40,868 nucleotides of DNA from assembly GCA_005888595.1 (NCBI GenBank), contig VBAL01000111.1, positions 9,450 to 50,317 of the forward strand, read 5' to 3'. Below the pieces are notes generated by a model. The model saw only the letters and a program-made list of their open reading frames with translations. It was not told the origin of the DNA and did not search any database. Numbering within the stretch: position 1 is the stretch's first letter; the number at the start of each line of letters is the position of its first letter. The position numbers were made by a program, and so were the translations under genes. Source of the DNA: Candidatus Segetimicrobium genomatis (GTDB taxonomy: Bacteria; Sysuimicrobiota; Sysuimicrobiia; Sysuimicrobiales; Kaftiobacteriaceae). Shown piece by piece: positions 1-8,557 of this stretch.

Positions 1-1199
<1,199 letters not shown>

Positions 1200-1210
1200 T
1201 CACCTCCACG

Positions 1211-1293
1211 CGAATACGGGGTCAGGGAATCGGGATCAGGGGTCCGAACCAGACTCCGTATCGGCTCCCGGATCCCGGCTCCCGCGTCCCGCT
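1211..1293. repeat. Inverted heptamer-array element, GGGANNC type
   Basis: Left arm 1211-1246 reads as consecutive heptamers GGGGTCA, GGGAATC, GGGATCA, GGGGTCC. Right arm 1256-1293 holds the inverse units (GGCTCCC, GGATCCC, GGCTCCC, GCGTCCC). The arms can pair across a spacer of about 10 bases. The element fills the whole groES-groEL gap, from 5 bases after the groES stop to the groEL Shine-Dalgarno. It could act as an intercistronic mRNA hairpin that sets the GroES:GroEL ratio (inference). Confidence 0.7.
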
Positions 1294-1297
1294 GTTG

Positions 1298-1615
1298 CTA
1301 CTTCTTGCCGGCCGTCACGGGCTCGCGCTCAAAGACAGCCAGAATGTCGCTGTGCCGCAGGATCAGGTGTTCAACTGTATCGATCTTGAATTCGGTCCCG
1401 GAATACTTCGCATAGAGGACCTGATCGCCCACCTTGACGTCCAGGGGCAGTCGCTTCTCGCCCTCCTCGTCCCACTCTCCCGGACCGACGGCTACGATCT
1501 CACCGCGCTGGGGCTTCTCCTTAGCGGTGTCGGGCAGCACAATCCCGCTCTTGGTCCGGTCCTCGTCCTCCATGGGCTTGACCAGCACGCGGTCTCCAAG
1601 GGGCCGCAACTTCAT
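1298..1615 (-). CDS. groES: Co-chaperonin GroES (Hsp10)
   Basis: Heptameric lid of the GroEL chamber, 105 residues, slightly longer than the usual 95-100. It starts [13 protein letters not shown], has the mobile-loop region K-S-G-I-V-L-P-D and the [11 protein letters not shown] motif typical of the family. The ATG at 1615 is preceded by AGGAGG at good spacing. It is the first gene of the operon, directly downstream of a CIRCE operator and a sigma70-type promoter. The C-terminal tail (V-T-A-G-K-K) slightly exceeds the canonical end but is otherwise unremarkable. Confidence 0.98.
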   Translation of the reverse strand: MKLRPLGDRVLVKPMEDEDRTKSGIVLPDTAKEKPQRGEIVAVGPGEWDEEGEKRLPLDVKVGDQVLYAKYSGTEFKIDTVEHLILRHSDILAVFEREPVTAGKK

Positions 1616-1640
1616 AGGTATTCCTCCTCTACGGCACGGA

Positions 1641-1667
1641 TTAGCACTCGAGGCTTGTGAGTGCTAG
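1641..1667. promoter_or_regulatory. CIRCE operator (HrcA binding site)
   Basis: TTAGCACTC (1641-1649), nine bases, then GAGTGCTAG (1659-1667). This is the CIRCE inverted repeat with its N9 spacer; only the last base of the right arm departs from the consensus TTAGCACTC-N9-GAGTGCTAA. It sits between the predicted groES transcription start and the ribosome-binding site, where HrcA represses chaperonin genes in many bacteria. hrcA itself is not in the window. Confidence 0.96.
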
Positions 1668-1675
1668 GCACCACT

Positions 1676-1704
1676 ATCTTAGAGGGGTCTTGCCTCTCGT
1701 TCAA
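1676..1704 (-). promoter_or_regulatory. Sigma70-type promoter for groES-groEL
   Basis: On the minus strand, TTGAAC (1704-1699), a 17-base spacer, then TAAGAT (1681-1676). Both hexamers match the housekeeping consensus in four or more positions. Transcription would begin around 1669, right at the edge of CIRCE, so HrcA bound there would block initiation. Confidence 0.8.
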
Positions 1705-1867
1705 GCCCATTCGGCGTGATCATCTCCCAAGTGTGGGGATCGTCCCCGGGGCCGCTTGGGCCCTCCTGGAGGTTACCGGCCCTTGCGTTCGCGCCACGAG
1801 CGTCTGCAGGTGTAAGCCGTCCGGGGCGGGGGCATGCAGAGAGTACCCACGGTTCCGGAGGCGCTGG

Positions 1868-4084
1868 ATGGTGGACACGGCCGGCGAGCAGGCGGGCGCC
1901 GGGCTTCAGATCGTCGCGGGGCTATTGGCCCTCGGTATGGTCGCCGGGCTGGCCGCCCGATTGATCCCCGCAATCATCGCAGTGCCGGCCGTCGCCGGGG
2001 CTGCGCTCTTACTAGCTGCGCGAGCCATCATGCGGTCGCGTGCAGCGGCCGCTTCGTCCACCGAGGCACACTCCATCCGCAAAGCCGTTGCCGCCAGTGG
2101 CACGCTCCTTCGCACCCTGGACGAGACCCGGGTGCTGCGGGCCGCGGCGGAAGCCGGCGCGCGATTGAGTGCGCACGCCGGCGGCAGCCTAGTCTATCTG
2201 ATCGGGGATGGAGGCAGTGCCGCTCTCAAGAGCACATGGGGGTTGGACGGACCGATGCAGGAACAGGCAGAACTCCCGCCGCTGGACGCCGACGTGGCTG
2301 AGGCCGCCTCGACGCGGAAGACGTTCATCATTTCCCTGCACGGGGCCGGCGGCGCATACCGGTCAGCCTGCATGCTCCCACTGCAAGGCAAATCTGCGCT
2401 GCTGGGGGTGCTCGTGCTGCTGAGCCAGAAAACCCCCTCCGCCTTCCGGCCGGAGATCCCGATGCTGGAATACTTCGCGGCGCAGACGGCGTTGGCCATC
2501 GACAACGCGCGACTGTATGGGCAGGTGCAGGACATGTTTATCTCTTCGATCACCGCCCTGGCAGCGGCGGTCGACGCTAAAGATGCCTACACCCACGGGC
2601 ACTCCGAAGACATCGCCGACCTGGCTACGATGATCGCCCGCGAACTCCAGCTGTCGCTGCAGGAAATCGAGAAAGTGCGGCTGGCCGGCCTCCTACACGA
2701 CGTGGGCAAGATTGGCGTTCCCGATGCCATCTTGCGCAAACCAGGAAAACTCGATCCGGCAGAGAGGGCCGTCATGATGACCCATGTGACACTGGGCGCC
2801 TCCATCATCGATAAGCCCGGTCCGCTCCGAGACCTCGTGGCCATCGTGCGCCACCACCATGAACACTTTGATGGCCACGGCTATCCCGACGGCCTCCGCG
2901 GCAGCGAAATTCCCATCGGATCTGCGATCCTGGCGGTGGCGGATGCCTTCGACGAGATGACCAGCCACCGTGCCTACCATACCGCCCGACCTGTCGCTGC
3001 AGCCTTGGTGGAACTGGAGCACCATGCAGGAACGCAGTTCCACCCGCAGGTCGTGGACGCGCTGGCCCGCATCGTGGCCAGGGAACGCGAAACTGGGTCG
3101 AACTGGATCCGGGCCTTGGAAACTCGGATCATCAATCCACCCACGATCCCGGCATCGGGTGACCGGCCCCCGGCGGAGTCAGGAGACGCCGCCCTGGTCT
3201 GGCAGCTGAGCCAGCAGTTACGCGATGCCGACGACCTGCCGCAGTTGTTAACTTCCCTCACCGCTACGACTGCGAAGCTGCTTCCGTGTGCGCGCTGCGC
3301 GGTACTGCTGCTGGATGAACGGGGCGCGACCCTGTCGGTCGAAGCAGCGACGTCGGAGGATCCTGCGCCAGGAACGGTGTTTCCTCGGAGCCGGTCGCCA
3401 CTGTGGCAAGCGGTGGAGCAACACGCGGCTCAACGGACAGGCGAGCACTCCGAGGTATACATGCCGCTGATGTCGGGAGGGCAGCCTGTGGGCGTCCTGC
3501 AGGCCGGAGAGGTCGACCGAGATGCAGAGCGGTTGCTGGCCGTCATCGCTGAAACCGCAGCGCCGGTGGTGCAGGCCGCTCTCTTGCGGGATCGGGCTGA
3601 GCGATCGGCCGCCGCCGACGAACTCACGGGTCTTCTCAATCGCCGCGCGCTCGTGGCCCGTCTCTACCAAGAGGCGGCGCGGCACAAGCGATACGGGACC
3701 CGCTTTACGCTGGTCCTGGCGGATATCATCGGCCTGGCACCGTTCAATGCGCAGCACGGCTACGACGCCGGGGACGATCTCGTCCGCCGCACGGCGGAGC
3801 TCCTGGCGGCTAACATCCGCCAGGTCGATTTTCCGGCTCGGCTGCAGGGCGGAACGCTGGCCTTGTTTATGCCTGAACTTGATCGCACGGAGGCGGAGCG
3901 TGCCGTTCGCCGTCTACAGGCCATGGTAAACGAGCGAGAGGTCACAATCCTGGGACGGTTCATGCGCGCCCAACCACTGCGCTGGGCGATCGCCGGCTGC
4001 CCGCAGGACGGGACCGATGCCGACGCTCTCCTGGCGGTCGCAGAGCGCCGTCTTCGCGCAGAACCCGAACCATCTCCCCACTGA
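1868..4084 (+). CDS. Two-GAF HD-GYP c-di-GMP phosphodiesterase with degenerate GGDEF
   Basis: 738-residue membrane-anchored signalling protein, probably hydrolysing cyclic di-GMP. Order: two N-terminal transmembrane segments (about 12-29 and 33-52), GAF-like domain (about 75-220), HD-GYP domain (about 225-415) with H277-D278 in L-L-H-D-V-G-K and H-G-Y-P at 337-340, second GAF-like domain (about 450-575), and a C-terminal GGDEF-fold domain (about 580-735). The GGDEF domain keeps the D-E-L-T-G-L-L-N-R entry motif, but the signature is G-G-T-L-A (661-665), so diguanylate cyclase activity should be lost. The frame is open back to 1661, inside CIRCE; I choose ATG 1868, which has GGAG at suitable spacing and gives a normal membrane N-terminus. 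It is a single gene, divergent from groES and convergent with tsaD. Confidence 0.88.
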   Translation: MVDTAGEQAGAGLQIVAGLLALGMVAGLAARLIPAIIAVPAVAGAALLLAARAIMRSRAAAASSTEAHSIRKAVAASGTLLRTLDETRVLRAAAEAGARLSAHAGGSLVYLIGDGGSAALKSTWGLDGPMQEQAELPPLDADVAEAASTRKTFIISLHGAGGAYRSACMLPLQGKSALLGVLVLLSQKTPSAFRPEIPMLEYFAAQTALAIDNARLYGQVQDMFISSITALAAAVDAKDAYTHGHSEDIADLATMIARELQLSLQEIEKVRLAGLLHDVGKIGVPDAILRKPGKLDPAERAVMMTHVTLGASIIDKPGPLRDLVAIVRHHHEHFDGHGYPDGLRGSEIPIGSAILAVADAFDEMTSHRAYHTARPVAAALVELEHHAGTQFHPQVVDALARIVARERETGSNWIRALETRIINPPTIPASGDRPPAESGDAALVWQLSQQLRDADDLPQLLTSLTATTAKLLPCARCAVLLLDERGATLSVEAATSEDPAPGTVFPRSRSPLWQAVEQHAAQRTGEHSEVYMPLMSGGQPVGVLQAGEVDRDAERLLAVIAETAAPVVQAALLRDRAERSAAADELTGLLNRRALVARLYQEAARHKRYGTRFTLVLADIIGLAPFNAQHGYDAGDDLVRRTAELLAANIRQVDFPARLQGGTLALFMPELDRTEAERAVRRLQAMVNEREVTILGRFMRAQPLRWAIAGCPQDGTDADALLAVAERRLRAEPEPSPH

Positions 4085-4165
4085 CGAACGTCCCGGCTAC
4101 CGCCACGATCACTCCAGGAGAACTCCGGACCACGCAAGCCATTGTAGGAAGCCTTACGCACAGAG

Positions 4166-4183
4166 TTATACACATTATCCACA
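4166..4183 (+). promoter_or_regulatory. Two abutting DnaA-box sequences
   Basis: TTATACACA (4166-4174) is followed immediately by TTATCCACA (4175-4183). Both fit the DnaA-box consensus TTATNCACA exactly. They lie in the 146-base gap 4085-4230 between the convergent HD-GYP and tsaD genes, where a promoter is not expected. I see no AT-rich unwinding region or further perfect boxes nearby, so this is not a recognisable origin; it may be a DnaA-binding accessory site. The rest of the gap shows nothing I can assign. Confidence 0.5.
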
Positions 4184-4230
4184 GGCCCGTTGTCCCCACC
4201 AACGCCGGCATAAATCCGAACTGATAGGAA

Positions 4231-5277
4231 TCAGGGTGAAGAATTGTTCGGGGTTTGCTCCAACGAAAGGTCGCTGTAGGCGCCCAACCCCAGGTCGGAC
4301 CGGTAACCGCGGGTGAGACGGTAATATCCTGCGGCAGCGATCATGACGGCGTTGTCGGTGCACAGCAGTGGGGGAGGCACCACCAGCCGGTATCCCGCGG
4401 CGGCGCACGCGCGCTCTACTTCGGCCCGGAGCAGGGTGTTCGCTGCTACTCCACCGACGACGATCACGGTCTTGACCCCCAGCGACCGGGCCGCCCGCAT
4501 CGTCTTATCCACGAGCACTTCGACCACGACCCGTTGAAAACCCGCAGCGAGATTGGCCTTGAACTGACCGTCTCCGGCGGCCGCGGCGTACAGCCTTCGC
4601 AGCGCCGCCGTTTTGATCCCGCTGAAGGAGAACTCCAGGGAGTCGTCTACCCGGCCTGAGCTGCGTCGAAAGGCCATCGGCGCCGGCAGCGGGACGGCGC
4701 GCGGATCTCCCATGCGGGCCAGCCGATCGATCTCGGGCCCGCCGGGATATCCCAGACCCATGGCGCGAGCGATCTTGTCAAATGCCTCGCCGGCGGCGTC
4801 GTCCCGGGTCCTGCCAAGAACGTGGTACTGTCCGTGGTCGGGCATGCCGACGAGATCGGTATGAGCTCCGGACACGACAAGGGCCAGGGCTGGAAACGGC
4901 AGGTCCGGGTCGGTGAGGAACGCCGCGTAGATATGCCCCTCCAGGTGGTTCACGCCAACAAGTGGCCGATCGAGGCTCAGGGCGAGGGACTTCGCCGCGG
5001 CCACCCCCACGGCCAGCGCGCCAACCAACCCTGGGCCGTACGTGACCGCGACGGCGTCAAGGTCCCGGAGCGCAACGCCGGACTGCTCCAGGGCTTCGTC
5101 GATTACGGGGAGCAGGCGTTCGATGTGCTTGCGGGACGCGAGTTCGGGCACCACACCGCCAAACCGGCGATGGAGGTCGGCCTGCGAGGCGATGACGTTG
5201 CTCTCGATGATCCGGCCATCCCTGACCACGGCGGCCGCGGTCTCATCGCACGAGGTTTCGATGCCGAGAATGAGCAT
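4231..5277 (-). CDS. tsaD: tRNA N6-threonylcarbamoyladenosine synthase subunit TsaD
   Basis: Transfers the threonylcarbamoyl group to A37 of ANN-decoding tRNAs, acting with TsaB and TsaE. 348 residues, the usual length. It begins M-L-I-L-G-I-E-T-S-C-D-E-T-A, has the metal-binding H-L-E-G-H (H111, H115), the V-S-G-A-H-T phosphate loop and C-T-D-N-A-V-M-I-A near the C-terminus, all hallmarks of the Kae1/Gcp family. It is the last gene of the tsaE-tsaB-rimI-tsaD run, so all three bacterial partners of the complex except TsaC/Sua5 are in one cluster. The start ATG at 5277 lies just past a GTGAATA inverted-array element. Confidence 0.97.
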   Translation of the reverse strand: MLILGIETSCDETAAAVVRDGRIIESNVIASQADLHRRFGGVVPELASRKHIERLLPVIDEALEQSGVALRDLDAVAVTYGPGLVGALAVGVAAAKSLALSLDRPLVGVNHLEGHIYAAFLTDPDLPFPALALVVSGAHTDLVGMPDHGQYHVLGRTRDDAAGEAFDKIARAMGLGYPGGPEIDRLARMGDPRAVPLPAPMAFRRSSGRVDDSLEFSFSGIKTAALRRLYAAAAGDGQFKANLAAGFQRVVVEVLVDKTMRAARSLGVKTVIVVGGVAANTLLRAEVERACAAAGYRLVVPPPLLCTDNAVMIAAAGYYRLTRGYRSDLGLGAYSDLSLEQTPNNSSP

Positions 5278-5282
5278 AAGTT

Positions 5283-5402
5283 AGTGAATAGTGAATCGTG
5301 AATAGTGAATAGGTTAGGACCTATCCGTTCCCCCGGCCGGCCTCGGATCCTCGGCAGCCGTTAGCTATTCACTATTCACCATTCACCATTCACTATTCAC
5401 TG
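5283..5402. repeat. Inverted heptamer-array element, GTGAATA type
   Basis: Left arm 5283-5312 is four GTGAATA-like units (one GTGAATC). Right arm 5364-5402 is five or more inverse units (TATTCAC, one ACCATTCACC variant). The 51-base spacer is itself GC-rich and partly palindromic. The arm runs into rimI, whose last codons AAC-AGT-GAA-TAG are repeat sequence. The same unit recurs at 12873-13011. Confidence 0.9.
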
Positions 5403-5914
5403 TTCTGTTCGAGTTCCGCCCGCATCTTGGCCAGTTTCTGTTGATACTCCCGTTCCTGCAAATTTCCACTCCACATTACAATGGCGTCCTCGCGGTTGTC
5501 GCTGTAGTACCCTTTCCGGACGCCGATCTCTCGGAAGCCGTATTTCTTGTACAGCGTCTGCGCCGTGGCGTTCGACTGGCGCACTTCCAGAGTCATCCAG
5601 CGTGCGCCGCGTCCAAGGGCGGCGTCGATCAACCCCACCAACAGCCGTTCACCGACGTGCTGCCCGCGAAATGCGGGGTCCACCGCGATCGTGGTGATGT
5701 GCGCTTCATCGAGGATCACCCACATCCCGGCATAGCCCACGATCTCCGCGTCCGCCCGGGCGACGATGTATGCCGCCAGCCGGTTCTCGGTGAGTTCGTG
5801 CGTATAGGCGTCCCGTGGCCACGGCGTGCGGAACGACTCCCGCTCGATCTCCACCACGCGGGGAACGTCTTCCAACCGCATCGCTTCCAATGACACCCGT
5901 GTAATCTGCTTCAT
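5393..5914 (-). CDS. rimI: Ribosomal protein bS18 alanine N-acetyltransferase RimI (GNAT)
   Basis: GNAT-fold acetyl-CoA transferase, 173 residues, expected to acetylate the N-terminus of ribosomal protein bS18. The sequence shows the RimI-type N-terminus (M-R-L-E-D-V-P-R-V-V-E-I-E), the acetyl-CoA loop R-G-Q-H-V-G-E-R-L-L near residue 85-95, and N-A-T-A-Q-T-L-Y-K-K-Y-G-F, which is characteristic of RimI. It lies 3 bases after tsaB and ahead of tsaD, the usual clustering. The final residues N-S-E and the stop are encoded by the adjoining GTGAATA repeat arm, so the C-terminus has probably been remodelled by the element. Confidence 0.93.
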   Translation of the reverse strand: MKQITRVSLEAMRLEDVPRVVEIERESFRTPWPRDAYTHELTENRLAAYIVARADAEIVGYAGMWVILDEAHITTIAVDPAFRGQHVGERLLVGLIDAALGRGARWMTLEVRQSNATAQTLYKKYGFREIGVRKGYYSDNREDAIVMWSGNLQEREYQQKLAKMRAELEQNSE

Positions 5915-5917
5915 CGG

Positions 5918-6583
5918 CTAGGCTTGATCTACCGGCGCCCGCGCGTATATGGGCCAGAGCCGGTACAGATCATCCTGTTCGCCGCGGGCCAGCCGGTCCC
6001 ATCCTAGGCGTCCGACCGAGACCGCCGTCGGAGACCACTGCGCGCGCGGGGCCAGCACGGCATCGGGTCGCATCGCGGTGACCGCGTCCGCATACCTCGC
6101 CAGCGCGTCCCCGCTGAACGTCAGCGGCCCTGCCGGAAGCCGCTCCACGACGTGCGCGACCGGTCCGACGATGTCGTCCATGATCCTGTGGATCGAACCG
6201 TCGCGCGTATAGAGCGCACCCGCCACCTCCCCGCGGCGCACATCCAGCATCGCACACACCAGGCCGGCCGCGTGGGTGCCGAGGGCGACGGCGTCAAGCG
6301 TCGGGACGCCAGCCGCAGGAATCCCCTTCGCCCGGGCCCACGTGATCGCTGTGGCAATGCCGATGCGCAAACTCGTAAAGGATCCGGGACCCGTTGAGAC
6401 CGCCACTGCTTCCACCTGGGCCACTGTCCATCCGGTGGTCTCGAGTAGCTGCCGGAGCGCCGGGGCCAGCCACTCCAGGTGCCGCCGGGGGACGAACTCG
6501 GTGATCACAGCGACGGGATCGCCGTCCTGCAATAGCGCGACGCTGCCCAGGCTCGTCGCGGTCTCTATCGCGAGGATCCTCAT
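5918..6583 (-). CDS. tsaB: tRNA threonylcarbamoyladenosine complex subunit TsaB
   Basis: Inactive TsaD paralogue that dimerises with TsaD and activates it. 221 residues from ATG 6583, giving the family start M-R-I-L-A-I-E-T-A-T. The frame is open 60 bases further upstream, but that part is repeat-derived. The motifs S-T-G-P-G-S-F-T-S-L-R-I-G and G-V-P-T-L-D-A-V-A are diagnostic for TsaB/YeaZ. The ribosome-binding site is weak, because the GTGATTC inverted-array element ends about 10 bases upstream. It lies between tsaE and rimI on the same strand, consistent with one operon for the t6A machinery. Confidence 0.94.
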   Translation of the reverse strand: MRILAIETATSLGSVALLQDGDPVAVITEFVPRRHLEWLAPALRQLLETTGWTVAQVEAVAVSTGPGSFTSLRIGIATAITWARAKGIPAAGVPTLDAVALGTHAAGLVCAMLDVRRGEVAGALYTRDGSIHRIMDDIVGPVAHVVERLPAGPLTFSGDALARYADAVTAMRPDAVLAPRAQWSPTAVSVGRLGWDRLARGEQDDLYRLWPIYARAPVDQA

Positions 6584-6593
6584 TGATCTGCAC

Positions 6594-6665
6594 GACGTGA
6601 TTGGTGATTCGTCGATCTCCGGACTTTCGTGGGTTCGAATCACGAATCACAAATCACGAATCACG
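6594..6665. repeat. Inverted heptamer-array element, GTGATTC type
   Basis: Left arm 6594-6614 has two GTGATTC-like units; right arm 6635-6665 has four inverse units (GAATCAC). The spacer is about 20 bases. The first unit on the tsaE side supplies the tsaE stop codon TGA. The element spans nearly the whole tsaE-tsaB gap. Related copies are at 10331-10403 and 38394-38493. Confidence 0.88.
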
Positions 6666-7179
6666 CTTTTGTCAGTTTCTCGATAATCTCGACGTAGCGC
6701 GCTCCCTTCGGCGAAAAGGCCAGCTCGCGCGTGTCCTCACCGTTCATAAACCGAATGGTGATCCATAGATGTTCCGGGGGGAGCAGCGGTCGGGCTTTTT
6801 CCGCCCACTCCAGCACGACGATCCCGTTGCCGTCCAGAATCTCATCCAGCCCGAGGTCCTCGAGCTGCTGGGGACGGTCGAGCCGGTACAGGTCGGCGTG
6901 GTAGATGGTCACTGGACCGTGATATTCGCGCAGAAACGTGAACGTGGGGCTGGCGACATGACCGGCCGCACCGGCCCCCGCCGCAATCCCGCGGGCCAGA
7001 ACGGTCTTCCCGGCGCCGAGGTCTCCTGACAGCGCGATCACATCCCCGGCCCGCAGCAGGCCGCCCAGGCGGCGGCCCAGGGCCTCGGTTTCTTCAGGGG
7101 TCGCCGTGTGCAGGCGTAGTTCTAATGCGCGGCCCGAGACCGATTCGCGATCCGGGGTTCGAGGTTCGGGGTTCGGCAA
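6661..7179 (-). CDS. tsaE: tRNA threonylcarbamoyladenosine ATPase TsaE
   Basis: Small P-loop ATPase that drives turnover of the TsaB-TsaD complex. The core from L-H-T-A-T-P-E-E-T-E-A-L-G onward is about 155 residues, the usual length, with Walker A G-D-L-G-A-G-K-T and the family motif S-P-T-F-T-F-L-R-E-Y, then H-A-D-L-Y-R-L. The start is uncertain. TTG 7179 (GGAG 11 bases upstream), GTG 7191 and GTG 7239 (overlapping the end of the NfeD gene) are all in frame, and every choice adds residues encoded by the GGGTTCG heptamer array at 7141-7176. The stop codon comes from a GTGATTC repeat unit, so both ends of this gene touch repeats. Confidence 0.93.
   Translation of the reverse strand: MPNPEPRTPDRESVSGRALELRLHTATPEETEALGRRLGGLLRAGDVIALSGDLGAGKTVLARGIAAGAGAAGHVASPTFTFLREYHGPVTIYHADLYRLDRPQQLEDLGLDEILDGNGIVVLEWAEKARPLLPPEHLWITIRFMNGEDTRELAFSPKGARYVEIIEKLTKA
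7141..7176. repeat. Single-arm heptamer array, GGGTTCG type, inside the tsaE start region
   Basis: Consecutive units CGATTCG, CGATCCG, GGGTTCG, AGGTTCG and GGGTTCG. Unlike the other elements I find no matching inverted arm nearby, so this is half an element or one whose partner has decayed. It is in frame with tsaE and encodes the P-N-P-E-P-R-T-P stretch of the extended N-terminus. Confidence 0.55.
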
Positions 7180-7216
7180 AATCAGCCCCACTCCAGAGAG
7201 GGGCCGCGACCGCGCC

Positions 7217-8557
7217 TCAGCGCGCCAAGGGGCGGACACGAAGGCGCAGACCCTCCACGCCGACGACCGTGACGCGATCGCCCTGCCGGATCGTCGCCTT
7301 ATCTTCTGCCTCAGCCGTCCACATCTCGCCCTGCGCGTAGACTATCCCCTCAGGATTCAAGTCAGTCCGGGCCACGCCGCTTGCGCCCGCCAAACCTTCC
7401 CGGCCGCTGCGGACCTTCGCGCGCTGCGCGCGCACGCCGGCGCCCACCGCGAACAGGAAGAACGCGCCCGTGAGCAGGGCCGTGAACGCGGCCAGCTTCA
7501 GCGACACCTGCAGGAACGGCGATTGCCGTTCGGTCAGCAGCAGCGCGCCAAAGAAAAACGCCAGGATGCCGCCGATGGTGAGCACCCCATGCCCCGGCAC
7601 CTTGAGATCAGCGATGAAAAACAGGACCGACAATGCGATCAGGGCCAGCCCCGCCACGTTGACCTGCAGGATGGCAAACGAAGCCAGCGCTAGAATCAAC
7701 GCGATCGCGCCGACCACCCCCGGCAGGATGGCGCCGGGATTGCCGAGCTCGAAGATAATCCCGTAGATGGCGATGGTCATCAAGATCAGCCCGACGTTGG
7801 GGTCACTGAGCAGGTCGAGCAAGCGCTCGCCGGGATCCATCGCGATGTTGCGCAGGACCGCGTGGCCGGTCGCCAGGCGCACCGGACCGGTTTCGGTCTC
7901 TACTTCACGGCCGTCAATCTTTCTGAGCAGATCCGGCACGTCCACCGCCACGAGATCGACGACGTTCAGCCTCACCGCCTCTTCTTCGTCGATGGACACG
8001 CTCTCGCGCACCGCCTTCTCGGCCCAGTCCGCATTCCGGCTGCGCCGGCGCGCGATGGCCCGAATGTTGGCCACGGCGTCGTTCGTGACCTTCTCCATCA
8101 TCGTCTGGTCCTGCTGGCCGCCCTGGCCCACGGACACAGGATGGGCCGCGCCCAGGTGCGTCGCCGGCGCCATCGCCGCAACGTGGGCCGCGTAGGTGAC
8201 AAAGACGCCTGCCGACGCCGCTCGCGCCCCTTTGGGGCTGATGTAGACGATGACCGGCACCCGGGCATTGAGCATGGCCTTCGTAATGTCATCCATGGAC
8301 TTGAGCAGCCCCCCGGGGGTGTCCAGCTCGATCAGCAACGCGGCGGCGTTCGACTCCTCGGCCTCGCGGATCGCGCGCTGGATGAAGCGGGCACTACTGG
8401 GCGCAATGATGCCCTCGACGCGAATACGAAACACCGTCGCCGCCTCGCCCGCTGCGGCGGCTGCGTCTCGGGCCAGCAGCGGGGCGGCACAGGCGACCAC
8501 CAGTGCGGCAAGGACCGCCGCGCCTCTCCACCACGGATTGTTACTGAATCTGGTCAT
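7217..8557 (-). CDS. NfeD-family membrane serine protease (ClpP-class)
   Basis: 446 residues from ATG 8557. Order: N-terminal signal/anchor (about 11-36), ClpP/SppA-like protease domain (about 40-240), four or five transmembrane segments (about 255-390) and a C-terminal soluble OB-fold NfeD domain. The catalytic pair can be placed: Ser115 in A-A-S-A-G-V-F and Lys156 are 41 residues apart, the same spacing as the Ser97/Lys138 dyad of the archaeal homologue PH1510, and T-P-G-G-L sits at 80-84. Full-length NfeD proteins usually pair with a stomatin gene and cleave membrane proteins; no stomatin gene is visible here. The start overlaps the ligase gene by 17 bases, suggesting translational coupling. 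Confidence 0.93.
   Translation of the reverse strand: MTRFSNNPWWRGAAVLAALVVACAAPLLARDAAAAAGEAATVFRIRVEGIIAPSSARFIQRAIREAEESNAAALLIELDTPGGLLKSMDDITKAMLNARVPVIVYISPKGARAASAGVFVTYAAHVAAMAPATHLGAAHPVSVGQGGQQDQTMMEKVTNDAVANIRAIARRRSRNADWAEKAVRESVSIDEEEAVRLNVVDLVAVDVPDLLRKIDGREVETETGPVRLATGHAVLRNIAMDPGERLLDLLSDPNVGLILMTIAIYGIIFELGNPGAILPGVVGAIALILALASFAILQVNVAGLALIALSVLFFIADLKVPGHGVLTIGGILAFFFGALLLTERQSPFLQVSLKLAAFTALLTGAFFLFAVGAGVRAQRAKVRSGREGLAGASGVARTDLNPEGIVYAQGEMWTAEAEDKATIRQGDRVTVVGVEGLRLRVRPLAR

Noticed and set aside
6629-6645. TCGTGGGTTCGAATCACGA, resembling a tRNA T-arm
   Set aside because: The loop would be nine bases, no acceptor, D or anticodon arms surround it, and it is part of the GTGATTC element.
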